NCBI RefSeq assembly: GCF_030653755.1
Contig: NZ_JAURYU010000017.1
Coordinates: 1-64,000 of the forward strand
Direction: 5' to 3'
DNA length: 64,000 nucleotides
Source of the DNA: Methylotenera sp.
GTDB taxonomy: Bacteria > Pseudomonadota > Gammaproteobacteria > Burkholderiales > Methylophilaceae
The translations under genes and the position numbers were made by a program. This document shows positions 43,576 through 53,787 of the stretch, in pieces (the stretch's first letter is position 1; every line of letters starts with the position of its first letter). The notes beneath the pieces were generated by a model. It searched no databases. It was not told the DNA's origin and worked only from the letters and a program-made list of their open reading frames with translations.

Positions 43576-44475
43576 ATGATAAATAACACAGGCCAATCTG
43601 GTTATTTATCTGAATTTAGATACGCCCTGCATTTAGCAGTATGCCTGCCTATAAGCTTCCACTCGCTTATCAACCAACTATTTAAACTAGGCTATACTAG
43701 TCTAATGGATAAAAAAAATGTTGAAAGAATTATCATTGACAGCCTGTTTCTTACTGCGCACAGACCCGAGTCAACTCTGTTAAAACTGGAAGGCGTACGT
43801 GGATACCTGTCACCTTTTAAACTAGCTTACGCAAATCGCGTGCAATTAGTTAATGCATTCAATGTAGATAGTTCAATCCAATCAACAATAGATTTCTTCA
43901 AAACAAGAAACGCTGGTTTAACTTGGGTGGTTACATCTAAAGACATTGACCTAGGTTTACCCGAAAAGCTGGTGATGAATGGATTTTCCCCATGTAGATT
44001 CCATAAAATATCTGGAATGTATCTTGAATGTTCTGATGCCCCTCTGGAAGAAAACCCAGTTATAAAAATTGAAGAAATATTTACTGATGGTAATACAGAA
44101 ATGATTGCCCGTGCGTATGGCTATAACGATATTGATTATCCTAAATACCTCTACAGTGTAACTTCTAATCATGGTGACATTCAAAATCGGCTTTATCAAG
44201 CTTATGTACAGGATAAAAACAATCCCATAGGCTATGGATTTTGTTCCTATATAGAGAATAATTCCATCGCCCTAATGAGAGGTGCTGCTGTGTTGCCAGA
44301 GTATCGAGGGAAAGGCGTCTATAAAGCACTTTTTAGACGGCGACTCGCTGATGCATGTCAAACTGGAATTCAGAGATTCGTGACCCAAGCCGCACGTGAT
44401 ACATCTTACTCAACATGCCTTAGCCTAGGATTCGAGGAAATTTGCCCTTTAGAGCTTTATGAATGGTCTCCGTAA
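43576..44475 (+). CDS. GNAT-family N-acetyltransferase next to the synthetase locus
   Basis: The C-terminal half is a GNAT domain: the acetyl-CoA loop appears as MRGAAVLPEYRGKGVYKALFRRRLADA (R/Q-x-x-G-x-G/A type), followed by FVTQAARDTSYSTCLSLGFEEICPLELYEW. The N-terminal half resembles a second, degenerate GNAT-like lobe. The frame opens at 43576, but an ATG at 43705 removes 43 atypical residues and may be the true start. Its end overlaps the end of the convergent PPTase gene by 19 bp. It might acylate the synthetase product, which is only a guess from position. Confidence 0.75.
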   Translation: MINNTGQSGYLSEFRYALHLAVCLPISFHSLINQLFKLGYTSLMDKKNVERIIIDSLFLTAHRPESTLLKLEGVRGYLSPFKLAYANRVQLVNAFNVDSSIQSTIDFFKTRNAGLTWVVTSKDIDLGLPEKLVMNGFSPCRFHKISGMYLECSDAPLEENPVIKIEEIFTDGNTEMIARAYGYNDIDYPKYLYSVTSNHGDIQNRLYQAYVQDKNNPIGYGFCSYIENNSIALMRGAAVLPEYRGKGVYKALFRRRLADACQTGIQRFVTQAARDTSYSTCLSLGFEEICPLELYEWSP

Positions 44476-45185
44476 TAAATAAAATCTAGCGGCTCTTCAA
44501 TTTCAATGTAGTGCCAATCTCTGCCTTTTGCCGCCACTGCTGCGGAATAGCCATCAGGGGCGTTAATGTATGTTAAACGCCACTCTTTAGTCGCAAGATG
44601 GTTCATTTCATCTTCGCATAAAGCGTCAATGTCGTTTGGGACAGATGAAACAGAAAATGTGTACAAAGGTCGTGAAAACCCAGCACCCAATGCCTTAACA
44701 TATGCCTCCTTCCGCACCCAAATTTCCGAGAAGGCCATTTTCCTTTCAACGCTATTTAATGACAACAAATAAGCAACTTCTGATGGAGAGTACACAAACT
44801 CAGATACTGACTCAGGATCTACGGCCTGCTCCACAGCCTGAATATCTATGCCAACGTCACGACAGCTTGAAACTGCAATCATGGCGATGTTTTTGCTATA
44901 AGACATATTGAAGTTGAGGTCAACTTTGTAGCTAAGCGAAGGTTTGCCGCTCGGACCATAGTTAAAGTCTTGAAATGCCCATTCCTTCCCTATGTAACAA
45001 CTCAGGACTTTACGTAAAGCAGCTCTTGCCCTAATGAATCGTTGCCTTTTATGCAAATCAACGAAGCCGTTTGCCCTAGATATTTCTGAATGTGTTAGCA
45101 AAGAAACATCTGCATTACATCTATTTAGATCGATTGTCCAAATATGAACCTCATCTTTAGATAATATGGGTAACGCCATATTCAA
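44457..45185 (-). CDS. 4'-phosphopantetheinyl transferase, Sfp type
   Basis: 242 residues. Converts apo carrier proteins to the holo form by moving phosphopantetheine from CoA to a serine. Family motifs are intact: GPSGKPSLSYKVDLNFNMSYSKNIAMIAVS, the metal-binding VGIDIQAVE and FSEIWVRKEAYVKALGAGF. Its start overlaps the stop of the A-T-TE synthetase by four bases, so the two are coupled and this enzyme very likely primes that synthetase's carrier domain at Ser561. Confidence 0.93.
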   Translation of the reverse strand: MNMALPILSKDEVHIWTIDLNRCNADVSLLTHSEISRANGFVDLHKRQRFIRARAALRKVLSCYIGKEWAFQDFNYGPSGKPSLSYKVDLNFNMSYSKNIAMIAVSSCRDVGIDIQAVEQAVDPESVSEFVYSPSEVAYLLSLNSVERKMAFSEIWVRKEAYVKALGAGFSRPLYTFSVSSVPNDIDALCEDEMNHLATKEWRLTYINAPDGYSAAVAAKGRDWHYIEIEEPLDFIYYGDHS

Positions 45186-47734
45186 TCTGAAATCACTCGT
45201 TTAATGCACGCTTGCAATGTCTTTGCGACATCTTCCACTTTGGGTAACCTTACCAAATCGCTATGACTGACGTTAAAATTATGGACTCTTACCGAGCCTT
45301 TGAGCCATTTTTGCCAGCCAAGAAAGTTGCGACTTACATTCCCAGCAGACTCTTCAGCAATAAAAAAATCAACTTCCTGTGAAGTATCTTGAGGCTGATA
45401 GGACATGTGCGCATACTTGTGAGCTTTACGTACCCCCTCGATTTTAAGAAATTTTTTCAGTCTAAATGTGGTGAGTAGGACTGAATATATCAAATTACGT
45501 AAACGGTGCGTTTTACCATGACATAGCAGTCTAATAGCCTTGTACCATCGATGTACTTGGTAAACCGATGGGCAAAAAGTATCCAGCATGGCTAATAAAG
45601 CCACTTTCTCACCACTTAGATTCAGTTGCTGGACCATTTCATATGCAACAACACCACCACTAGAGTAGCCCGCAATTAAGTATGGTCCTTGGGGCTGAAT
45701 CTGACGCATGGCGATGATGCAGTTGGCTGCAATTACTTTAATATCGTAGTCTGGAATCCCGTTTCCAAAAACACCTCGCGCCTGTAAGCCATAAACAGTC
45801 TGCTCTGGATCAAGATAACGCACCAACTCGTAGTAATCGACAAGATAGCCCCCCATGATATGGACAGCAAATAAAGGCTGACGTGACCCTTTTTTAATTA
45901 GCACCAACTCAGGATTGAATCCAAACTGATACTGGTCACGGAGCACTCTGGCTATTGAGTCTATGGTGCCTTCATGAAACCAAAGAAAATCTAAAGGCAG
46001 TGTCTTTTGGAAAGTTTTTTGAATCTGCTCCATCATTTGTGCAGCCAGCAAGGAATGTCCGCCAAGGTCAAAAAAATTATCATGAATTCCCACTGGAGAG
46101 ACCTTGAGTAGGTTCTCCCATATAGCAATGAGATGATGTTCAAAAGAGTCATGATGTTTCTGCGACCTCGTACTAACAACCCTCTTTGGTTGCAGATGCA
46201 ACAATGCTATGCGATCCACTTTACCACTAGCTGTTAACGGAAGCTCCGATAACAATACAAAATTACGGGGAATCATGTATTCAGGCAACACTTGCTTTAA
46301 CGCAATCCTAAGCGCCTCTACGCTCGCATGATGAACTCTTGGTACAAGGTATGCTGTTAGAAATTTATGGTCAGGGCTATCCTCACTTAGCATTACAACA
46401 GCATGCCGAACTTGCGGTAATGTCTGAAGTGCACCTTCAATCTCTCCCAATTCCACACGGTACCCTCTGATCTTTATTTGGCTGTCCGCTCGCCCTAAAA
46501 CTTGCAAATACCCATTAGGCATCCAGCGTCCTCTATCGCCACTTTTGAATAGTCTTTTTCCAGGTATGCTGGAAAATGGGTTAGACACAAACTTCTGTAA
46601 GGTAAGATGTGAATCATTAAAATATCCTTTTGCCATTTGCCCACCAAGATAGATTTCCCCTTCAACCCCGATTGATACAGGTTGCATTTCGCCATCTAAC
46701 ACATAAACCTCCATCATTGATCCAGGGCGCCCAGTAGCCTGTAAATCATGCTGCTCACCTCTGCGTAACGTCATAGAAACTGCACCAGGCACCTCTGTAC
46801 ATCCATAGATTATGTGTAGTTCTGCATCAAGTCGTGACAGGAAGTCTTTTTTTAATTGGAGAGGAATATTTTCGCCAGAGCAAGTTACAGACTTTAAAGA
46901 GTGACAATAAGGAAGATGGTCTGAATCCAACAATACTCGCAGTGCGGTCGGAGTCGAAATTAAATGTGTAATATTATGTTTACTGATATAAAGAGATAGC
47001 TCTTGAAAGTTCTTTTCTAGTCCAAGTGGTAGGATAAATAACTGCTGACCACTAAGTAACGGTCGTAATATTTCAGCCCTAGTAAATGTTGTGCCAGAGT
47101 CTGTTTTTAGGATGTGTCGCTCGCTTCCTGGTACTGTAGCATTCTGTTCAGACATATAGCCATAAGTTGACATGACAGCTTTAGGCGTACCAGATGAGCC
47201 AGATGTAAAGAAAATATAAGATAAATTTTCTGGACTAAGCTCTCCAGCAGATAAGGAAATGTTTGTACTATTATCAGAACACTCAACCTCGTCCATCACA
47301 ATCAACGAAGCTTCAATATTTTGCAATTTTTGACGATATTTTTTTGTTGTCAGAATTACGGTCGGCTTAACTTCAGCAAACATCACCTCCAAGCGCCTAA
47401 GAGTGACAGCTGGTTCAATAAATGCACAAGCACCGCCAGCCTTGTGAATAGCAATAGTCCCGACAACAAGTTCAGGAGAGCGATCCATATATAAGACAAC
47501 AACTTGTTCTGGGCCAACATTATAGGTCTTGAGCATCCGCCCAAAATAGTTGGCCCTCCAGTTTAGTTGAGCATAGGTAAGTTGCCCCCCCTCATAGAAA
47601 ACAGCGATAGAGTCTGGTATTTCATTGACATACTCCTCAAATCTACGATGCGGCAGATTGGGTTTCAATGGCATTGCTGGACCAAGACTAAACTCCAAAG
47701 CTTTAAAATCTATGGCGGGTTCGTTAGTCTTCAA
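45182..47734 (-). CDS. Free-standing A-T-TE synthetase (NRPS-like, no condensation domain)
   Basis: 850 residues in three domains. The adenylation domain (about 30-510) has A3 FFTSGSSGTPKAVM (175-188), A5 YGCTE (310-314), A7 KSGDRGRW, A8 IKIRGYRVELGEIEGAL and A10 SGKVDR with Lys505. A carrier domain has DNFFDLGGHSLLAAQ (Ser561). A type I thioesterase has GYSSGG (Ser691), Asp718 and a C-terminal His in VSHSDLV. There is no condensation domain. At the position of Asp235 (GrsA numbering) it has Thr216, so an alpha-amino acid is an unlikely substrate. Bacterial A-T-TE enzymes such as RalA join two aryl keto acids into furanones. The start is TTG 47734, with an in-frame stop just upstream. Confidence 0.92.
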   Translation of the reverse strand: MKTNEPAIDFKALEFSLGPAMPLKPNLPHRRFEEYVNEIPDSIAVFYEGGQLTYAQLNWRANYFGRMLKTYNVGPEQVVVLYMDRSPELVVGTIAIHKAGGACAFIEPAVTLRRLEVMFAEVKPTVILTTKKYRQKLQNIEASLIVMDEVECSDNSTNISLSAGELSPENLSYIFFTSGSSGTPKAVMSTYGYMSEQNATVPGSERHILKTDSGTTFTRAEILRPLLSGQQLFILPLGLEKNFQELSLYISKHNITHLISTPTALRVLLDSDHLPYCHSLKSVTCSGENIPLQLKKDFLSRLDAELHIIYGCTEVPGAVSMTLRRGEQHDLQATGRPGSMMEVYVLDGEMQPVSIGVEGEIYLGGQMAKGYFNDSHLTLQKFVSNPFSSIPGKRLFKSGDRGRWMPNGYLQVLGRADSQIKIRGYRVELGEIEGALQTLPQVRHAVVMLSEDSPDHKFLTAYLVPRVHHASVEALRIALKQVLPEYMIPRNFVLLSELPLTASGKVDRIALLHLQPKRVVSTRSQKHHDSFEHHLIAIWENLLKVSPVGIHDNFFDLGGHSLLAAQMMEQIQKTFQKTLPLDFLWFHEGTIDSIARVLRDQYQFGFNPELVLIKKGSRQPLFAVHIMGGYLVDYYELVRYLDPEQTVYGLQARGVFGNGIPDYDIKVIAANCIIAMRQIQPQGPYLIAGYSSGGVVAYEMVQQLNLSGEKVALLAMLDTFCPSVYQVHRWYKAIRLLCHGKTHRLRNLIYSVLLTTFRLKKFLKIEGVRKAHKYAHMSYQPQDTSQEVDFFIAEESAGNVSRNFLGWQKWLKGSVRVHNFNVSHSDLVRLPKVEDVAKTLQACIKRVISD

Positions 47735-47782
47735 TTAAAGTATATTTCCAATGTAAGCATATAGACAGAGAGGCTCGTCTAC

Positions 47783-48205
47783 CTATTTTTTCAAAGCATC
47801 TCGAATTTCACGTAATAAAATAATATCTTCAGCGGTTGGTGCAGGGGCTGCGGCTGGCTCAGCTCTTTTTAGGCGATTCATTTGTTTAACCAACATAAAA
47901 ATCACAAAAGCTAAGATGATAAAGTTAATTACGATCGTTAAAAAATTACCGTAAGCAAGCATTGGCACACCCGCTTGCTTAAGCGCTGCATAAGTGCCTG
48001 TACTACCCTCTGGCACTGCCGCCAAAGCAATAAACATATTACTAAAATCTACATTACCCACTATTTTTCCAATAAGCGGCATAATGATATCGCCCACTAA
48101 AGAATCAACAATCTTTCCAAAAGCAGCGCCAATGATGACACCTACTGCTAAATCCATGACATTGCCTTTTAAGGCAAACTGCTTAAATTCTGACGCGATA
48201 CTCAT
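47783..48205 (-). CDS. mscL: Large-conductance mechanosensitive channel MscL
   Basis: Pressure-relief channel, homopentamer in the inner membrane. The N-terminus [43 protein letters not shown] covers the amphipathic helix and TM1; TM2 is near [24 protein letters not shown]. The ATG at 48205 (with GGAG upstream) gives the standard MSIASEF start and 140 residues; an ATG four codons upstream is less likely. Co-oriented with the synthetase gene downstream of it. Confidence 0.96.
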   Translation of the reverse strand: MSIASEFKQFALKGNVMDLAVGVIIGAAFGKIVDSLVGDIIMPLIGKIVGNVDFSNMFIALAAVPEGSTGTYAALKQAGVPMLAYGNFLTIVINFIILAFVIFMLVKQMNRLKRAEPAAAPAPTAEDIILLREIRDALKK

Positions 48206-48395
48206 GCACTTCTCCATGTCTTAAAGTTAATAAATTCAAAGCCCATTTAAAACGGATATGATTAATTTAAATATTTTCACTAGCTTAGGAAATATATGTC
48301 TTATCCAACTGACATGTCAACACAAGCCACTTTTTAAACACAAGTTAAATGTTAATTTTTGTTATCTAAGGCTGTAACAAGCTACAATTCGCAAC

Positions 48396-49907
48396 ATGCG
48401 ATTATCTATATCAACCCCTTTATTAAAAACTGCTGCACTGCTTGCTTTAGGTGCTTTTGGCGTATTAGGCTTTGCGCCTTTTTACTTTTACCCTGCTACC
48501 ATCTTGTCTCTTATTGGTGTTATTTACTTCATGGTATTAAGTGTCACGCCTAAATCTGCCTTTATTGCAGGCTTTACTTATGGTTTAGGCCTGTTTGGCG
48601 TTGGCTTTTATTGGATTTACATTAGCCTGCATACTTACGGTGGCATGCCTAGTGTGATGGCTGCTTTCTCAACGTTGGTACTAGCCGCATTTATGGCCTT
48701 ATTTACTGGTGCTGTTGGCTTATTAAGCAAACAGATATCTAAGCGACAACCAGCACTACTCATCGTCGCCATCCCAGTATTTTGGGCATTAGCAGACTGG
48801 GTAAGAAGCTGGATATTTACTGGGTTTCCATGGTTGACGATTGGTTACAGCCAAGTACCAGCAAGCCCGTTAGCTGGCTATATGCCGATTATAGGCGTGT
48901 ATGGGGTTACGCTACTCACCGTACTTATTGCCAGTATTGTTGGCTATTTACTTGCAGACAAACATAATAGAAAAATCTGGCAACACAAGGCAATTGTTTC
49001 AATTTTATTACTATCGGTGACAGGTTATTTGTTAAAACATATTGAATGGACAACGCCAACAGACAAACCACTGAGCGTTAGCTTACTACAAGGCAATGTT
49101 GAACAGAGCCTAAAATGGGCGCCTGAAATTGCTGAACACACGATGCAACAATATCTTGCCATGGTAGAAAACAGTGATGCAAAATTAATTGTACTGCCAG
49201 AAACCGCACTACCCATACTCGCCAGTGATATTCCTGACGGCTTAAAAGCCAGACTACTCGCCCATGCTCATAGAAACCAAGGAGATATTTTGGTGGGAAT
49301 GGTCGAGCGCGAACATGGCGAATACTTTAACAGCGTGCTTAGTTACGGCAGCGCTGGCAGTTACACTTACCGTAAATCTCACCTAGTACCATTTGGTGAG
49401 TTTATTCCGCTTAAAGTAGCATTTGGCTGGATCTATCGAGATTGGCTTAATATGCCATTAAGTGATTTATCACGTGGCGCTCGATATCAACAACCGATGC
49501 CAGTCGCTGGTGAAAAAGTAGCAGTCAATATTTGTTACGAGGACGTGTTCGGCGAGGAAATCATTCGTCAATTACCAATGGCCTCGTTATTAGTCAACGT
49601 CAGCAATGATGCGTGGTACGGCGAATCGTACGCGGCAGACCAACACTTGCAGTTCTCTCAAGCGCGCGCACTTGAAACAGGCCGCATGATGCTACGTGCA
49701 ACCAACACAGGCGCGACAGCCATTATTGACCAAAAAGGCTATCTCACAGCACACGCGCCACACTTTGTGCAAACTTCGCTGAATGGATATGCTCAAGGCT
49801 ACAGAGGCACAACCCCTTATGTATACTGGGGAAACTGGCTATTTCTGGCCATATGTTTCGGCTTATTGTTGCTGTTATGGAAACGTAACAGAATGTCGTC
49901 AAGATAA
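48396..49907 (+). CDS. lnt: Apolipoprotein N-acyltransferase Lnt
   Basis: Inner-membrane enzyme that adds the third acyl chain to lipoproteins. About seven membrane helices surround a periplasmic nitrilase domain (about residues 220-470) with the catalytic triad visible: Glu in [10 protein letters not shown], Lys in [15 protein letters not shown], Cys in [12 protein letters not shown]. 503 residues is typical. It resumes the conserved backbone interrupted after corC. Confidence 0.96.
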   Translation: MRLSISTPLLKTAALLALGAFGVLGFAPFYFYPATILSLIGVIYFMVLSVTPKSAFIAGFTYGLGLFGVGFYWIYISLHTYGGMPSVMAAFSTLVLAAFMALFTGAVGLLSKQISKRQPALLIVAIPVFWALADWVRSWIFTGFPWLTIGYSQVPASPLAGYMPIIGVYGVTLLTVLIASIVGYLLADKHNRKIWQHKAIVSILLLSVTGYLLKHIEWTTPTDKPLSVSLLQGNVEQSLKWAPEIAEHTMQQYLAMVENSDAKLIVLPETALPILASDIPDGLKARLLAHAHRNQGDILVGMVEREHGEYFNSVLSYGSAGSYTYRKSHLVPFGEFIPLKVAFGWIYRDWLNMPLSDLSRGARYQQPMPVAGEKVAVNICYEDVFGEEIIRQLPMASLLVNVSNDAWYGESYAADQHLQFSQARALETGRMMLRATNTGATAIIDQKGYLTAHAPHFVQTSLNGYAQGYRGTTPYVYWGNWLFLAICFGLLLLLWKRNRMSSR

Positions 49908-49971
49908 AACCTATTGCAAGATTACAAAACAAAGTAAAATTGCACTTTTCGCCAATTTCAACGAACACACC

Positions 49972-50928
49972 ATGGCTTTAACATTTCAAGAGATTATTCT
50001 CACCCTACAAAAATACTGGAGCGACAAAGGCTGTGCGCTTCTACAATCTTACGACATGGAAGTAGGCGCTGGCACCTCGCACACCGCCACTTTTTTACGC
50101 TCATTAGGCCCTGAGCCATGGAAAGCAGCTTACGTGCAACCAAGCCGCCGTCCTAAAGATGGCCGTTATGGCGAAAATCCAAACCGCTTACAACACTACT
50201 ACCAGTTTCAAGTCGTGTTAAAGCCAGCACCCGCAGACATTCTAGAGCTTTATTTAGGCTCTTTAGAAGCACTGGGGTTTGACCTAAAACAGAATGACAT
50301 CCGCTTTGTAGAAGACGACTGGGAAAACCCAACACTGGGTGCATGGGGCTTAGGCTGGGAGGTTTGGCTAAATGGCATGGAAGTGACGCAGTTTACTTAT
50401 TTCCAACAAGTTGGCGGCATTGATTGCAAACCAATTACGGGCGAAATCACCTATGGTTTGGAACGTTTAGCCATGTACCTGCAAGGGGTTGATAACGTAT
50501 ACAACCTAACTTGGACAGTGGATTCAAATGGTAAAGCCTTAAGCTATGGCGATGTATACCTACAAAACGAACAAGAGCAGAGTGCTTACAACTTTGAACA
50601 CTCAGACGCTGAGTTCTTATTTACCGCATTCAATGCCCATGAAAAACAAGCCAAGCATTTGATGGAAAATCAATTAGCGCTACCTGCTTACGAACAAGTA
50701 TTAAAAGCCGCGCATACTTTTAACTTATTGGATGCTCGTGGTGCTATTTCCGTCACTGAGCGTGCTGGTTATATCGGCCGCATTCGTAACTTGGCGCGTT
50801 CCGTTGCGGCAAGCTATTTAGATAGCCGCGCAAGGCTTGGCTTCCCAATGGCACCAAAAGACTGGGCAGATGAAGTATTAGCAAAGCTTGATAAAGAAAA
50901 ACAAGAAAAAGATAAGAAGGTTGCTTAA
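49972..50928 (+). CDS. glyQ: Glycyl-tRNA synthetase alpha subunit
   Basis: Catalytic subunit of the bacterial alpha2beta2 GlyRS. It starts [49 protein letters not shown] and contains [29 protein letters not shown], both near-invariant. The frame is open upstream into lnt, but the ATG at 49972 gives the standard 318 residues. glyS follows after 3 bp. Confidence 0.97.
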   Translation: MALTFQEIILTLQKYWSDKGCALLQSYDMEVGAGTSHTATFLRSLGPEPWKAAYVQPSRRPKDGRYGENPNRLQHYYQFQVVLKPAPADILELYLGSLEALGFDLKQNDIRFVEDDWENPTLGAWGLGWEVWLNGMEVTQFTYFQQVGGIDCKPITGEITYGLERLAMYLQGVDNVYNLTWTVDSNGKALSYGDVYLQNEQEQSAYNFEHSDAEFLFTAFNAHEKQAKHLMENQLALPAYEQVLKAAHTFNLLDARGAISVTERAGYIGRIRNLARSVAASYLDSRARLGFPMAPKDWADEVLAKLDKEKQEKDKKVA

Positions 50929-50931
50929 ATC

Positions 50932-53100
50932 ATGTCACAACAAAACTTACTTGTAGAATTATTTGTAGAAGAGCTACCACCAAAAGCACTAAAAAGCTTG
51001 GGATTTTCATTCTCGAGCACAATTGCTGATGAACTAAAAAAAACTGGTCTGATTGAGTCAATTATATTCGACGATCCTTTAGCTAAGAACCGAAACAATC
51101 GAACAAACAACATAAACGAATCCGTTGTTTTAGTCTACGCCACACCTCGCCGTTTAGGAGTTCATATAACAAACGTTGAGTCAAAAGCAGCTGATAAACA
51201 AATCTCGCAAAAATTGATGCCAGTGAGCGTAGGCTTGGATGCCAATGGCAACGCTACCCCTGCTCTAATTAAACGTTTAAATGGTATGGGTTTAGACGAA
51301 ACCGCGGTGTCACAGCTAAGCAAACAAATAGATGGCAAAAACGAAGCCTTGTTTTTAGAAGTGACGCAAAAAGGCGCAGCGCTGAACGATGGCTTACAAA
51401 AAGCAATTGAAGAAGCCATACAGAAACTACCTATTCCTAAAGTCATGACCTACCAACTGGCAGATGGCTGGAGCAGTGTTAACTTTGTGCGTCCCGCACA
51501 TGGCTTAATCGCATTACACGGCAGTGATATTGTGGCAACTAGCGTACTAGGCCTAAATGCAAGCAATCAAACGCAAGGCCACCGCTTTGAGGCTAAATCA
51601 GCCAATGTCATCATTAAAAACGCAGACAGTTATGCAGAACAACTTAAAACAGAAGGCGCAGTGATTGCCAGCTTTGCTGAACGTCGTGCTGAAATCGTAC
51701 GCCAACTCACAACGGCCGCAGCTAAAGAAGGCCTGAAGCCAATTGATGATGATGCATTGCTTGATGAAGTCACTGCATTGGTTGAGCGCCCAAATGTTCT
51801 ACTTGGTCAATTCGAAGAAATCTATTTAGAAGTTCCGCAAGAGTGTTTGATTCTTACCATGAAGGCGAATCAAAAATACTTCCCACTGCTAGACAGCAAT
51901 GACAAACTTACCAATAAGTTCTTAATTGTTTCTAACATTTGTCCAGCTGACCCCAGCGCAGTGATTGGTGGTAACGAGCGCGTAGTGCGTCCACGCTTAG
52001 CGGATGCTAAGTTCTTTTTTGACCAAGACCGTAAAAAGACCTTGGAATCACGCATTACCAGTTTAGGAAAAGTGGTCTACCACAACAAACTGGGCTCGCA
52101 AGGTCAACGTACAGAGCGCGTAGGTGCTATTGCCATTGCCATTGGCAAACAATTAGGTGGTGCTGATTTAGCAACAAAAGCTGTTCTAGCTGCCCAGCTG
52201 GCAAAAACTGACTTAATTACTGACATGGTAGGCGAGTTTCCTGAACTACAAGGCATCATGGGCCGCTATTACGCACAACATGAAGGCTTAGATGACGAAG
52301 TCGCTTTTGCAATTGAAGACCATTACAAACCTCGCTTTGCTGGCGATGATTTACCCCGCAATCAGGTTGGTATCACCGTAGCGCTGGCAGACAAACTAGA
52401 AACCCTAGTTGGTTTATTTAGTATCGGTGAAAAACCTACTGGTGACAAAGACCCATTCGCTTTGCGCAGGCAAGCTTTGGGTATTATCCGCATGTTAATT
52501 GAAGGTAAACTATCATTAGCTTTTGAGCCACTTATTCAAGATGTACTTTCCGTATTTGAGCAAGATTCAGCTAATACCGCAGCAACGGTACAAGCCATCA
52601 AAGAATTTTGCTTTGACCGTTTAAGCGTTAATTTGCGTGAAAATGGCGCTACAGCACAAGAAGTAGACGCGGTACTTTCACTAGACCCTGCATTACTGAG
52701 CGAAATTCCACAACGTCTTACAGCCGTACGTACATTCGCCGAGCTTGCAGAAGCCCCTGCACTTGCCGCCGCTAACAAACGCGTCAGTAACATACTGAAA
52801 AAAGTTGAAGCTGAGATTCAAGCACAAGTGAATGTGAGCTTGTTACAAGAGCCCGCTGAAATTGCGCTAAACAACGCACTCATTTCAGTGAAACCAGAAG
52901 CCGACAAACTGTTTGAAAATGGCGACTACACCAACTCATTAAAAGCACTGGCTGCACTAAAAGCGCCTGTCGATGACTTCTTTGATAACGTGATGGTCAA
53001 TGCAGAAGATGCAGCGCTTAAAGCAAACCGCCTAGGTTTGTTAGCGACATTGCACCAAACCATGAACCGTGTGGCAGATTTGTCTAAACTTGCTAGTTAA
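50932..53100 (+). CDS. glyS: Glycyl-tRNA synthetase beta subunit
   Basis: 722 residues. The N-terminal LLVELFVEELPPKALKSLG is followed by FVRPAHGLIALHGSDIV, GHRFEAKSANVIIKNADSY, and an HD-like segment FPELQGIMGRYYAQHEG with DKLETLVGLFSIGEKPTGDKDPFALRRQALGIIRM. The C-terminal DALR anticodon region closes the protein. Residues 35-70 (SSTIADELKKTGLIESIIFDDPLAKNRNNR) are more variable than usual but in frame. Coupled to glyQ. Confidence 0.97.
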   Translation: MSQQNLLVELFVEELPPKALKSLGFSFSSTIADELKKTGLIESIIFDDPLAKNRNNRTNNINESVVLVYATPRRLGVHITNVESKAADKQISQKLMPVSVGLDANGNATPALIKRLNGMGLDETAVSQLSKQIDGKNEALFLEVTQKGAALNDGLQKAIEEAIQKLPIPKVMTYQLADGWSSVNFVRPAHGLIALHGSDIVATSVLGLNASNQTQGHRFEAKSANVIIKNADSYAEQLKTEGAVIASFAERRAEIVRQLTTAAAKEGLKPIDDDALLDEVTALVERPNVLLGQFEEIYLEVPQECLILTMKANQKYFPLLDSNDKLTNKFLIVSNICPADPSAVIGGNERVVRPRLADAKFFFDQDRKKTLESRITSLGKVVYHNKLGSQGQRTERVGAIAIAIGKQLGGADLATKAVLAAQLAKTDLITDMVGEFPELQGIMGRYYAQHEGLDDEVAFAIEDHYKPRFAGDDLPRNQVGITVALADKLETLVGLFSIGEKPTGDKDPFALRRQALGIIRMLIEGKLSLAFEPLIQDVLSVFEQDSANTAATVQAIKEFCFDRLSVNLRENGATAQEVDAVLSLDPALLSEIPQRLTAVRTFAELAEAPALAAANKRVSNILKKVEAEIQAQVNVSLLQEPAEIALNNALISVKPEADKLFENGDYTNSLKALAALKAPVDDFFDNVMVNAEDAALKANRLGLLATLHQTMNRVADLSKLAS

Positions 53101-53117
53101 TCACTATATTTTCCCAA

Positions 53118-53232
53118 TCGTCATTCCCGCGTAGGCGGGAATCCAGTCAAGGTGAAATACAGAAATGATAGTTTACTGTAAGAATACTAGAATTTTGAAT
53201 TACCTAGATTCCCGCCTGCGCGGGAATGACGG
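53118..53232. repeat. Inverted pair of GC-rich REP-like palindromes
   Basis: The left unit CGTCATTCCCGCGTAGGCGG (from 53119, continuing GAATCCAG) and the right unit (53205-53232), reverse-complemented, agree at about 26 of 28 positions, and each unit is itself a hairpin (CCCGC/GCGGG). Together they form a roughly 115-bp hairpin-prone element filling the gap between glyS and gmhB. This class of dispersed repeat is common in proteobacterial genomes. Confidence 0.85.
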
Positions 53233-53241
53233 AGTGTAAAT

Positions 53242-53784
53242 ATGAAACTTGTCATCCTTGATCGTGACGGCGTTATTAATCAAGACTCCGCCAATTTCAT
53301 TAAAAACCCTAATGAGTGGATTGCAATCCCAGGTAGCCTTGAAGCGATTGCCTTATTGAATCAATCAGGGTTTAGAGTGGTCGTGGCAACCAACCAATCA
53401 GGGGTGAGCCGCGGCTTGTTTGATATGGCAACGCTCAATAGCATTCATGACAAAATGCATCGAGAACTCCTGTCGCTAGGCGGACGTATTGATGCAGTTT
53501 TTTATTGCCCTCACTCGGCTGACGACAATTGCAACTGCCGCAAACCAAAAACTGGCATGATTAAGGAAATTGGCAAACGCTTTTCTGTTGATCTCAACCA
53601 AGTGATTGGTGTTGGTGATGCATTCAGAGATTTACAAGCGTTTGCAAACGCAGGTTGCCAGCCTATTTTGGTGCGCACAGGTAAAGGTGAAGATACGTTA
53701 AAGTCTAATGACTTACCCGCCAACACCCTCGTTTTTGCAGATTTAAGCGAAGCAGTGCAACATATCATTTCAGAAAACACTTAA
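53242..53784 (+). CDS. gmhB: D-glycero-beta-D-manno-heptose-1,7-bisphosphate 7-phosphatase
   Basis: HAD-superfamily phosphatase of the ADP-heptose (LPS core) pathway, 180 residues. Catalytic LVILDRDGVINQDS opens the protein, and VVATNQSGVSRGLF is the second HAD motif. The zinc-binding insert CPHSADDNCNCRKP and IGVGDAFRDLQAFANAGC complete the GmhB signature. It starts 9 bp after the REP-like element and is 3 bp from plsC. Confidence 0.95.
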   Translation: MKLVILDRDGVINQDSANFIKNPNEWIAIPGSLEAIALLNQSGFRVVVATNQSGVSRGLFDMATLNSIHDKMHRELLSLGGRIDAVFYCPHSADDNCNCRKPKTGMIKEIGKRFSVDLNQVIGVGDAFRDLQAFANAGCQPILVRTGKGEDTLKSNDLPANTLVFADLSEAVQHIISENT

Positions 53785-53787
53785 ACC

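Noticed and set aside
49783-49971. N-terminal extension of glyQ overlapping lnt
   Set aside because: The extra 63 residues have no similarity to GlyQ and are lnt sequence in another frame; the ATG at 49972 gives the standard N-terminus.
51036-51120. Possible frameshift in glyS
   Set aside because: The segment around residues 35-70 is unusual, but the frame continues and the next conserved blocks follow normally, so it reads as lineage variation.
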